This document shows positions 43,510-50,194 of a stretch of 64,000 bases of DNA, one piece after another. The stretch is taken from NCBI RefSeq assembly GCF_018614055.1, contig NZ_JAGGPB010000028.1, forward strand, positions 1 through 64,000. Direction: 5' to 3'. The stretch comes from Streptomyces sp. ISL-98. Its GTDB lineage: Bacteria > Actinomycetota > Actinomycetes > Streptomycetales > Streptomycetaceae. Position 1 is the stretch's first letter. The number at the start of each line of letters is the position of its first letter. The position numbers and the translations under genes are program-made. Under the pieces are notes generated by a model. It was not told where the DNA came from. It worked only from the letters and a program-made list of their open reading frames with translations, and ran no database searches.

Positions 43510-44262
43510 TCAGATCTCGTACTCGGCGCCCGCGAAAGCCAGTTCCGTCGGCCCCTCGTACACCGCACGCGCATCGGCCAGGTTGACCTGCGCGTCCGTC
43601 CACGGCGGGATGTGCGTGAGGATCAGCCGGGCCGCTCCCGCGCGCTCGGCCAGCTCGCCCGCCTCGCGGCCGTTGAGGTGGAGGTCCGGGATGTCCTCCT
43701 TGCCGTACGTGAACGACGCCTCGCACAGCAACAGGTCGGCGCCCTCCGCCAGTTCGTCCAGGGCGCCGCAGGCCCCCGTGTCGCCGGAGTACGTGAGCGT
43801 CCGGCCGCCGTTCTGGATGCGGATGCCGTACGTCTCGACCGGGTGGGCCACCTTCTCCGTACGGACCGAGAAGGGGCCGATCTCGAACGCGCCCGGCTTG
43901 AGGGTGTGGAAGTCGAACACCTCGCTCATCGACTTCTCGGTGGGGGTGTCGGCGTACGCCGTGGTGAGGCGCTGCTCGGTGCCCTCCGGGCCGTACACGG
44001 GAATCGCCGGGGGGCGGCCGCCGTCGTGGCGGTAGTAGCGCGCCACGAAGTAGCCGCACATGTCGATGCAGTGATCCGCGTGGAGATGGCTGAGGAAGAC
44101 GGCGTCGAGGTCGTAGAGGCCGACGTGGCGCTGCAGCTCGCCCAGGGCGCCATTGCCCATGTCGAGAAGCAGCCGGAAGCCGTCGGCCTCTACGAGGTAG
44201 CTCGAACAGGCCGATTCCGCGGACGGGAACGACCCTGAGCAGCCGACGACGGTGAGCTTCAT
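43510..44262 (-). CDS. MBL-fold metallo-hydrolase, RNase Z-like
   Basis: 250 aa. Metallo-beta-lactamase fold with MKLTVVGCSGSFPSAESACSSYLVEA at the N-terminus, the metal motif SHLHADHCID, the later Asp in TLTYSGDTGACGAL, and the final His in LILTHIPPWTD. The pattern is that of the RNase Z/phosphodiesterase-like subgroup common in actinobacteria; the substrate is uncertain (cyclic nucleotide or RNA end). The ATG at 44262 has GGAGG ten bases upstream; upstream in-frame sequence overlaps other genes and is not coding. Confidence 0.88.
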   Translation of the reverse strand: MKLTVVGCSGSFPSAESACSSYLVEADGFRLLLDMGNGALGELQRHVGLYDLDAVFLSHLHADHCIDMCGYFVARYYRHDGGRPPAIPVYGPEGTEQRLTTAYADTPTEKSMSEVFDFHTLKPGAFEIGPFSVRTEKVAHPVETYGIRIQNGGRTLTYSGDTGACGALDELAEGADLLLCEASFTYGKEDIPDLHLNGREAGELAERAGAARLILTHIPPWTDAQVNLADARAVYEGPTELAFAGAEYEI

Positions 44263-44436
44263 GGAGCGTGAACCTCCGTGGCAGGGACGGGGAGGGTTCG
44301 TGCGGGTTCGTCGAGCGTAAGGCGCGAAAGACCTGGTCGCTCCTCGATGGCCCGTCGTTGTGGGGGAAGTCACCGGCTCTGTCACCGGTTCGGGCGGAGC
44401 GCGCGAGGAGCGCGGAGCGCCGGTACGGTCGGGCGC

Positions 44437-44946
44437 ATGGATACGTCTTGGTGGTGGGCGCTGGTCGGCGTCGTGATGATCGCGCTGGTCGCGGCGGTTG
44501 TCGACGGGCGGAGGCGGGGGCGGCGGCCCGGGGAGCGTACGCGTCCGCCCGGTGCGCCGGGGCGGCCGAGGGTGCGGAGGCCGGCGCAGAGGGCGCCGCA
44601 GGGGCCGCGGGGGCCGCGCCGCAAGCCGCCGGAGCGGGTGCCGCGGGCGGGTGAGATCTGGTGGGCGGATGTGCCGTACGAGGACGGGCCGGGGTCGAAG
44701 GACCGGCCCTGCCTGGTCCTGTCCGTACGGGGTGACAGTGCGCTCATCGCGAAGATCACCACCAAGCACCGCGAAGAACGGCCGGGCGTGATCGCGCTGC
44801 CGGCGGGGGCGGTGGGGGATGCGCGGGCGCGGCCGAGCTTCCTGGAGACGGATGAGCTGCGGGAGGTGGGGGTGTGGGAGTTCCGCCGCCGGGTGGGGCT
44901 TGCGGACCCGACGCTTTGGGGGCGGGTGCGGCACCTGGCGAAGTGA
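44437..44946 (+). CDS. Membrane-anchored PemK/MazF-family protein
   Basis: 169 aa. A single N-terminal membrane helix (about residues 5-23; WWWALVGVVMIALVAAVV) and a strongly basic Arg/Pro linker (about 24-70) precede a PemK/MazF fold: RAGEIWWADVPYEDGPGSKDRPCLVLSV, LIAKITTKHRE, and FLETDELREVGVWEFRRRVG. MazF-type proteins are usually soluble ribonucleases paired with an antitoxin; no antitoxin gene is next to this one. It is conserved-looking and may work as an RNA-interacting membrane protein rather than a toxin. The 174-base divergent gap to the MBL gene shows nothing distinct. Confidence 0.78.
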   Translation: MDTSWWWALVGVVMIALVAAVVDGRRRGRRPGERTRPPGAPGRPRVRRPAQRAPQGPRGPRRKPPERVPRAGEIWWADVPYEDGPGSKDRPCLVLSVRGDSALIAKITTKHREERPGVIALPAGAVGDARARPSFLETDELREVGVWEFRRRVGLADPTLWGRVRHLAK

Positions 44947-45031
44947 TGCGGGCGCGGTGCGTGGGCTGTGGGGTGCGGTGCGGGGGCGCGGGGCCTGGCG
45001 CGGGTGCGCGGCTGCGCGGGACTGTTCCCCT

Positions 45032-45156
45032 CCCCGCCCCTTCCCGAAACTGGGGGCAAGCCCCCAGACCCCCGGACGCCGTTGGGGTCCCCCGGACGAA
45101 GTCTGCGGGAGTGTCCTCAAGCGCCGGACAGGCTGGAGTGCCGAGAAGGGGCGGGG
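45032..45156. repeat. Streptomyces intergenic repeat element with terminal inverted repeats
   Basis: A 125-bp non-coding element bounded by CCCCGCCCCTTC (45032-45043) and its complement GAAGGGGCGGGG (45145-45156). Inside are the hairpin CTGGGGGCAAGCCCCCAG and the phrase CTCAAGCGCCGGACAGGCTG, which I recall as a recurrent intergenic sequence in Streptomyces. It lies between the convergent PemK-like gene and cysM and may terminate both. Confidence 0.7.
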
Positions 45157-45171
45157 TGGGGGAAATCCCAC

Positions 45172-46122
45172 CTACGCCCAGAGCTGGCCCTGCAGGGTTT
45201 CGATGGCCGCCTCCGTCGTCTCCGCCGTGTAGACGCCCGTCGACAGGTACTTCCAGCCGCCGTCCGCGACCACGAAAACGATGTCCGCCGTCTCCCCCGC
45301 CTTGACCGCCTTCCGGCCCACCCCGATCGCCGCGTGCAACGCCGCGCCCGTCGAGACGCCCGCGAAGATGCCCTCCTGCTGGAGGAGTTCGCGGGTGCGG
45401 GTCACCGCGTCGGCCGAGCCGACCGAGAAGCGCGTGGTCAGGACCGACGCGTCGTACAGCTCGGGGACGAAACCCTCGTCGAGGTTGCGCAGGCCGTAGA
45501 CCAGGTCGTCGTAGCGCGGCTCAGCGGCGACGATCTTGATGTCGGGGACGTTTTCGCGCAGGTAGCGGCCTACGCCCATGAGTGTGCCGGTGGTGCCCAG
45601 GCCCGCCACGAAGTGCGTGATGGAGGGAAGGTCGGCGAGGATCTCGGGGCCCGTGGTGGCGTAGTGGGCGCCCGCATTGTCCGGGTTGCCGTACTGGTAG
45701 AGCATCACCCAGGACGGGTTCTCGGCCGAGAGTTCCTTGGCGACCCGTACCGCCGTGTTGGAGCCGCCCGCCGCCGGGGACGAGATGATCTCCGCGCCCC
45801 ACATGGTGAGCAGGTCGCGGCGCTCCTGGGAAGTGTTCTCCGGCATGACGCACACGATGCGGTAGCCCTTGAGGCGGGCCGCCATCGCGAGCGAGATGCC
45901 GGTGTTGCCGCTGGTCGGCTCCAGAATGGTGCAGCCGGGCGTCAAACGGCCGTCCTTCTCCGCCTGTTCGACCATGTGGAGCGCGGGGCGGTCCTTGATC
46001 GAGCCGGTGGGGTTGCGGTCCTCCAGCTTGGCCCAGATGCGGACCTCGTCCGAGGGGGACAGCCGCGGGAGGCGGACGAGCGGGGTGTTCCCGACCGCCG
46101 CCAGCGGGGAGTCGTACCGCAT
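45172..46122 (-). CDS. cysM: CysM-type cysteine synthase using the sulfur carrier CysO
   Basis: 316-aa PLP enzyme. In the actinobacterial pathway CysM joins O-phosphoserine to thiocarboxylated CysO, giving CysO-cysteine. The PLP Lys is in DRNPTGSIKDRPALHM, the phosphate loop is EPTSGNTGISLAMAAR, and VAGLGTTGTLMGVGRYL and GIFAGVSTGAAL are family-typical. The ATG overlaps the cysO stop (TGATG). Position next to cysO separates it from CysK. It probably shares the leader-peptide-controlled transcript starting near 46660. Confidence 0.92.
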   Translation of the reverse strand: MRYDSPLAAVGNTPLVRLPRLSPSDEVRIWAKLEDRNPTGSIKDRPALHMVEQAEKDGRLTPGCTILEPTSGNTGISLAMAARLKGYRIVCVMPENTSQERRDLLTMWGAEIISSPAAGGSNTAVRVAKELSAENPSWVMLYQYGNPDNAGAHYATTGPEILADLPSITHFVAGLGTTGTLMGVGRYLRENVPDIKIVAAEPRYDDLVYGLRNLDEGFVPELYDASVLTTRFSVGSADAVTRTRELLQQEGIFAGVSTGAALHAAIGVGRKAVKAGETADIVFVVADGGWKYLSTGVYTAETTEAAIETLQGQLWA

Positions 46123-46409
46123 CAGACCATGCCGCCGGCGACGGCCGGGAGGATCGTGACGCTGTCGCCGTCGGCGAGCTTCGTGGAGATGCCGTCCAGG
46201 AAGCGGACGTCCTCGTCATTGAGGTAGACGTTCACGAAGCGGCGCAGCTGGTCGCCGTTCGCCTTGTCGATGAGTCGCTCCTGGATGCCGTGGTGGCGCG
46301 CTTCCAGGTCGTTGAAGAGGTCGGCGAGCGTGTCGCCGTTGCCCTCGACGGCCTTGGCGCCGTCGGTGTAGGTGCGGAGGATGGTCGGGATGCGGACCTC
46401 GATGGCCAT
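46122..46409 (-). CDS. cysO: CysO-like ubiquitin-fold sulfur carrier protein
   Basis: 95 aa, ThiS/MoaD fold. A C-terminal Gly-Gly is thiocarboxylated and donates sulfur for cysteine synthesis. Here the end reads LPAVAGGMV: two extra residues follow the diglycine, unlike the mycobacterial CysO I recall, which ends at GG. These must be removed before activation, most likely by the JAMM protease encoded at 49693-50115. AGGAG lies nine bases before the ATG. It overlaps cysM by one base. Confidence 0.9.
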   Translation of the reverse strand: MAIEVRIPTILRTYTDGAKAVEGNGDTLADLFNDLEARHHGIQERLIDKANGDQLRRFVNVYLNDEDVRFLDGISTKLADGDSVTILPAVAGGMV

Positions 46410-46552
46410 GGCTTTCGACTCCTGTCAGGAGGGCGGCGTGCGTGAAGGGCGCGGCAGTTCGTCCCCCGCGCAGGGGCGTGCAGGTGGTGCGTACTACTAC
46501 ATGGTGCTGCGTGGTGCGTGCGGCCGTGTGCTGGGGTGGGTCCGCGGCTCAG

Positions 46553-46657
46553 TCAGGGCGTACAGATCGCACTGGCGAGCCGGCACAGATCGACGTGCAG
46601 GCGCGCGACAAGCAGCACTGTGCTCGGCGTCGTCTCAGTCACGTCGTGGGGAACCAT
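46553..46657 (-). CDS. Short leader peptide upstream of cysO-cysM (cysteine attenuation type)
   Basis: 34 codons, starting MVPHDVTETTP and ending RLHVDLCRLASAICTP. The HVDLCR...SAxC pattern matches the small putative leader peptides found in front of sulfur-assimilation genes in Streptomyces; the two Cys codons near the end would let ribosome stalling sense cysteine. A TATACG hexamer lies about six bases before the ATG, so the transcript may be nearly leaderless. Between its stop and cysO are 143 bases with at least one GC-rich hairpin (CCCCTGCGCGGGG). Internal GTG codons are alternative starts. Confidence 0.7.
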   Translation of the reverse strand: MVPHDVTETTPSTVLLVARLHVDLCRLASAICTP

Positions 46658-46692
46658 TCGGTCATCGTATAGATTCCCGACCCGCTTCCGGG

Positions 46693-46708
46693 TATGTGAT
46701 CTCACATA
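46693..46708. promoter_or_regulatory. 16-bp palindrome upstream of the cys leader peptide
   Basis: TATGTGATCTCACATA, arms TATGTGA and TCACATA with a 2-bp centre, about 36-51 bases upstream of the leader ATG and between btuD and the cysO transcript. The half-site spacing (GTG-N4-CAC) is too short for the CRP consensus. The position suits an operator overlapping a -35 region; the binding protein is unknown. Confidence 0.5.
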
Positions 46709-46726
46709 GTGGGCGAAAAACGTTCG

Positions 46727-47500
46727 TCAGGTGGACACGGGGAGGTAGACGACGGTCGGGGTGCCGGTCGTCGGATGCGTGCTGACCTCGGCCGATACCC
46801 CGTAGACGGTACGCAGGAGGTCGGCCGTGAGCACTTCCTCCGGGGCGCCCGAGGCGACCACTCGGCCGCTGTCCAGGACGTATAGCCGGTCGCAGTAGTA
46901 CGCCGCGAGGTTCAGGTCGTGCAGGGCGAGCAGGTTGGTGGTGCCCAAGTCGCGGACGAGGCTCAGAATTTCCAGCTGGTAGCGGATGTCCAGGTGGTTC
47001 GTGGGCTCGTCGAGTACGACCAGGGACGGCCGCTGGACCAGCGCCCGCGCCACCAGAGCCCGCTGGCGTTCGCCGCCCGAGAGGGAGGGGAAGCTCCGGT
47101 CCGCGAGGTCCGTGATGCCGACCCTGGCGAGGGCGGCTCGTACGAGATCCGTGTCGGCGTCTGTGTCCTGTTCCCAGAACCGTTTGTGCGGGGAGCGGCC
47201 CATGGCGACGATCTCGCGGACGGTCAGCTCGAACCCGGCCTGGCCGTCCTGCGGGACGGTCGCGATGCGCCGGGCCCGGGCTTTGGGGCCCATGACGTGC
47301 AGGTCGTCGCCGTCCAGGAGGACACGGCCGCGGGTGGGGCGCAGGGCCCCGTACACGCACCGGAGCAGCGTCGTCTTGCCGCTGCCGTTGGGGCCGACCA
47401 GGCCGACCGTCTCGCCGTCGGCGGCGGTGATGGTGACGTCGTCGACGAGGTGGCGGCCTTCGACGCCGTACGAGAGGCCTTCCGCCGTGAGGGTCGTCAT
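46727..47500 (-). CDS. btuD: Cobalamin ABC transporter ATPase
   Basis: 257 aa. Walker A VGPNGSGKTTLL, Q-loop VPQDGQ, signature LSGGERQRALVARAL, Walker B LVVLDEPTNHLD, H-loop LLALHDLNLAA: the FepC/BtuD type of importer ATPase. The ATG overlaps the permease stop. Substrate assignment comes from the cobalamin riboswitch at the head of this operon. Confidence 0.88.
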   Translation of the reverse strand: MTTLTAEGLSYGVEGRHLVDDVTITAADGETVGLVGPNGSGKTTLLRCVYGALRPTRGRVLLDGDDLHVMGPKARARRIATVPQDGQAGFELTVREIVAMGRSPHKRFWEQDTDADTDLVRAALARVGITDLADRSFPSLSGGERQRALVARALVQRPSLVVLDEPTNHLDIRYQLEILSLVRDLGTTNLLALHDLNLAAYYCDRLYVLDSGRVVASGAPEEVLTADLLRTVYGVSAEVSTHPTTGTPTVVYLPVST

Positions 47501-48537
47501 GCGGGGGCTCCCTCGGGGCGGCGGCGCAGCATCCACAGGAAGAACGGGCCGCCGGTCAGGGCGGTGAGCACGCCGACGGGTATGTCCTGGGGCGCGGCGA
47601 CGGTACGGGCGGCCAGGTCCGCCACGACCAGGAAGACGGCCCCGCCGAGCGCGGCGACGGGCAGCAGCCTGCGGTGTCCGGCGCCGACCATCATGCGGGC
47701 GGCGTGCGGGACCATCAGGCCGACGAAGCCGATCGCACCGCTGTAGGCGACGAGTACGGCGGTGAGCAGCGAGGCCAGCACGAACACGGCCGCGCGGAAG
47801 CGGGCGGTGTCGAGCCCGAGGACGGTGGCACCCTCCTCCCCCACCAGCAGCAGGTCGAGCGGACGGGCGAGGGTGACGAGGGCGGCCGTCCCGACGGCCA
47901 GGACGGTCGCGGGCAGTGCGAGCAGGCCCCAGCGGGCACTGCCGAGGCCGCCGAGCGTCCAGTACAGGACTTCCTGGAGGTGGTCGGCGCGGGCCGAGGT
48001 CACCATGATCAGGCTGGTCAGGGCGGACAGGATGTACGAGACGGCGACTCCGGCGAGGATGAGACGGCCGGTGGTCATGGCGCCGCCGCCGCGCGCGAGC
48101 CCGTACACCAGGACCAGCGAGGCGAGCGCGCCCGCGAAGGCGGCGAGCGGGATGGTGACGGTGGTGGCGACGCCCGCGCCGATGCCGAGCACGATGACGG
48201 AGACCGCGCCGACCGAGGCCCCGGAGGAGACGCCGAGGAGGAAGGGGTCGGCGAGCCGGTTGCGTACGAGGGCCTGGAGGACGGTGCCGATGACGGCGAG
48301 CCCGGCGCCGACGACGGCGCCGAGCAGAACGCGCGGCAGCCGTACGTCGAGGACGATCGTGCGGTACGGGCCGGGGCCGGCGCCGCCGGTGATGATCTCC
48401 AGGACCTGGCCGACGGGGATGCGGACCGAGCCGAGCACGAGCCCAGCGACCGCCGCCACCGCGAGCAGGGCGGTGAGCACGGCGACGACGAGGGTGTGGC
48501 GGAGCCGCCCCCGGGCGACGGAGGTCTTGCGGCTCAC
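47497..48537 (-). CDS. btuC: FecCD/BtuC-family ABC importer permease
   Basis: 346 aa, about ten membrane helices. Family landmarks are RLPRVLLGAVVGAGLAVIGTVLQALVRNRLADPFLLGVSSGAS, LGLDTARFR (coupling region), and AYSGAIGFVGLMVPHAARMMVG. It uses a GTG start two bases after the btuF stop. FecCD permeases carry siderophores, haem or B12; the riboswitch upstream points to B12. Confidence 0.88.
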   Translation of the reverse strand: MSRKTSVARGRLRHTLVVAVLTALLAVAAVAGLVLGSVRIPVGQVLEIITGGAGPGPYRTIVLDVRLPRVLLGAVVGAGLAVIGTVLQALVRNRLADPFLLGVSSGASVGAVSVIVLGIGAGVATTVTIPLAAFAGALASLVLVYGLARGGGAMTTGRLILAGVAVSYILSALTSLIMVTSARADHLQEVLYWTLGGLGSARWGLLALPATVLAVGTAALVTLARPLDLLLVGEEGATVLGLDTARFRAAVFVLASLLTAVLVAYSGAIGFVGLMVPHAARMMVGAGHRRLLPVAALGGAVFLVVADLAARTVAAPQDIPVGVLTALTGGPFFLWMLRRRPEGAPA

Positions 48538-48539
48538 CG

Positions 48540-49523
48540 CTACTTCTTCAGCTCGGGGTGGAGCTGGGCCGCGAGGGAGTCGACGGCGGCGGGGACCCGT
48601 ACACCGAGGACCATGTCGGAGAGCGGGAGGACGGCGAAGCGCTTGTTCCTGATGGCGGGGACGTCGGCGAGGACCGGGTCCTCCAGCAGGCGCTTCTTCT
48701 TCTGGGCGACGGTGGTGGAGCCGTAGTCGAGGATGACGATGGTCTCGGGCCTGCGCTCGACGACGCTCTCCCAGGAGGCGTCGCCGAAGGACTTGGACAG
48801 GTTGCTGAAGAGGTTCTTGCCGCCCGCGCGGTTGATCATGTCATTGCCGATGCCACCGCCGCCGACCGTGAACGCGCTCTTGTCGCCGCTGTCGTAGACG
48901 AATACGGAGACGGGATCGACGCCCGCCAGCTTCTTGCTGGTCGCGGCGTTGCCCGCCTTGGCTTCGCCGATCCACTTCTCGGCGCGGCCGGCGACGCCGA
49001 AGGTGCGGCCGACCTCGCGGATCTCCTGGTAGACGGCGTTCATGGAGGTCTTGCCCCGGGTGCATCCCTCCACGTTCAGGCGGGAGTTGATGCCCGACTG
49101 CTTCAGCGCCTCGCGGCTGCGACCGTCGCCCGCGGCGAAGGCGGACGCGTAACCGCCGTAGACGAAGTCGGGGTTGGCGGCGAGCAGCTTCTCGTACGAG
49201 GGGTACTCCTCGGCGAGCACCGGGGTGGCCTCGTAGTCCTTCTCGTACTTGGGGAGCACCTTGTCGTCGAGGTACGCCGTCCCGGCGAGGTGCTTGGCCA
49301 GGCCGAGCTCCAGCATGACTTCGGTGACGTGCTGGTTCATGGTGACGACGCGGGTGGGGGGCGCCTTGTACGTCGTCTTCACACCGCAGTTGGTGACGGT
49401 GTACGGGAAGCCGGGGGCGGCTTCGGCTGCGGTTTCGGCCTTGTCCGGACCGCCCGCACCTGAGGTGCAGGCGGTGAGGGAGAGCAGGGCGGCTACGAAC
49501 GCACAGCGGGGTCGCCAGGACAC
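48540..49523 (-). CDS. btuF: Cobalamin-binding lipoprotein of the ABC importer
   Basis: 327 aa. Signal peptide with lipobox LLSLTAC, so lipid-anchored on the outer face. It has a class III periplasmic-binding-protein fold: RVVTMNQHVTEVMLELGL, PSYEKLLAANPDFVYGG, SVFVYDSGDKSAFTVGG and RRPETIVILDYG. GTG start with GGAGGAGG in front. First gene of btuFCD, directly behind the cobalamin riboswitch. Confidence 0.87.
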   Translation of the reverse strand: MSWRPRCAFVAALLSLTACTSGAGGPDKAETAAEAAPGFPYTVTNCGVKTTYKAPPTRVVTMNQHVTEVMLELGLAKHLAGTAYLDDKVLPKYEKDYEATPVLAEEYPSYEKLLAANPDFVYGGYASAFAAGDGRSREALKQSGINSRLNVEGCTRGKTSMNAVYQEIREVGRTFGVAGRAEKWIGEAKAGNAATSKKLAGVDPVSVFVYDSGDKSAFTVGGGGIGNDMINRAGGKNLFSNLSKSFGDASWESVVERRPETIVILDYGSTTVAQKKKRLLEDPVLADVPAIRNKRFAVLPLSDMVLGVRVPAAVDSLAAQLHPELKK

Positions 49524-49573
49524 GGTGGTGCCTCCTCCGGGGGATTTCCTCGTCCCCTGGTCGGTGGTGCGGA

Positions 49574-49680
49574 AGGCGGCAGGTCAGTTCCTGGCTTCCG
49601 GGCGTCGCTCGGTCGGCGTTGCCTGGTCACAGTGGCGGGACCGTGCCGGATTCGCACCGGCTTCCTGGGTCCTGCCGCCT
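49574..49680 (-). ncRNA. Cobalamin riboswitch
   Basis: Read on the minus strand: a closing stem AGGCGGCAGG/CCTGCCGCCT at the two ends, then GGAAGCCGGTGCGAATCCGG, the conserved GCCACTGTGA (B12 box region), and a second GGAAGCCAGGA near the 3' end. These are the diagnostic blocks of a cobalamin aptamer. At about 107 bases it is a short version. It ends about 50 bases before the btuF start and should repress the operon when B12 is plentiful. Confidence 0.92.
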
Positions 49681-49692
49681 CAAAGGTCGTGC

Positions 49693-50115
49693 TCAGTATG
49701 CCTGTACGACCTTGACGTCTTCCTCAGTGATCACGCCGCCCACAATGCGGAACGAGCGGAACTGGAACGGGCCGGCGTCGTCGGTGTCTGCCGTGGAGAC
49801 CAGGACGTAATGGGCGCCGGGCTCATTTGCGTAGCTGATGTCCGTACGGGACGGGTAGGCCTCGGTCGCCGTGTGCGAGTGGTAGATGATCACGGGCTCT
49901 TCGTCCCGGTCGTCCATGTCGCGGTAGAGCTTGAGCAGGTCGGACGAGTCGAACTCGTAGAACGTGGGCGAGCGGGCGGCGTTGAGCATCGGGATGAACC
50001 GCTCGGGCCGGTCGGTGCCCGCCGGGCCCGCGACCACACCGCAGGCCTCGTCGGGGTGGTCGGCGCGTGCGTGCGCGACGATCTGGTCGTACAGGGCCTG
50101 GGAAAGGGTCAGCAT
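49693..50115 (-). CDS. mec: JAMM/M67-family metallopeptidase (Mec+-like)
   Basis: 140 aa. The JAMM zinc motif is complete: Glu in HPDEACGVVAG, HSH in PVIIYHSHTATEAYPSRTD with the downstream Asp. In mycobacteria Mec+ releases cysteine from the CysO-cysteine adduct made by CysM. Here it would also be expected to trim the two residues after the CysO diglycine. The ATG at 50115 was chosen. It is separated from cysO-cysM by the btuFCD operon. Confidence 0.9.
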   Translation of the reverse strand: MLTLSQALYDQIVAHARADHPDEACGVVAGPAGTDRPERFIPMLNAARSPTFYEFDSSDLLKLYRDMDDRDEEPVIIYHSHTATEAYPSRTDISYANEPGAHYVLVSTADTDDAGPFQFRSFRIVGGVITEEDVKVVQAY

Positions 50116-50135
50116 GGGCCCCAGGATAAGCAAAG

Positions 50136-50172
50136 GGTCCCGCCCGTACCGAAGGATGGTACGGACGGGACC
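50136..50172 (-). terminator. Hairpin after the amino acid permease
   Basis: 15-bp stem with one mismatch: GGTCCCGCCCGTACC (50136-50150) with 50158-50172, loop of seven bases, between the permease stop (50195) and the mec start. Confidence 0.7.
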
Positions 50173-50194
50173 GAATGCTGGACAGCGGTCAGGC

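Noticed and set aside
43510..45171. 553-residue N-terminally extended MBL hydrolase
   Set aside because: The extension crosses the divergent PemK-like gene and is Pro/Arg-rich; the ATG at 44262 has a proper ribosome site and normal family length.
46693..46708. CRP-type binding site
   Set aside because: The half-sites are four bases apart (GTG-N4-CAC) instead of six, so it does not fit the CRP consensus.
46727..49523. Siderophore or haem uptake system
   Set aside because: The FecCD-type permease would allow this, but a well-formed cobalamin riboswitch heads the operon, so B12 is the better substrate.
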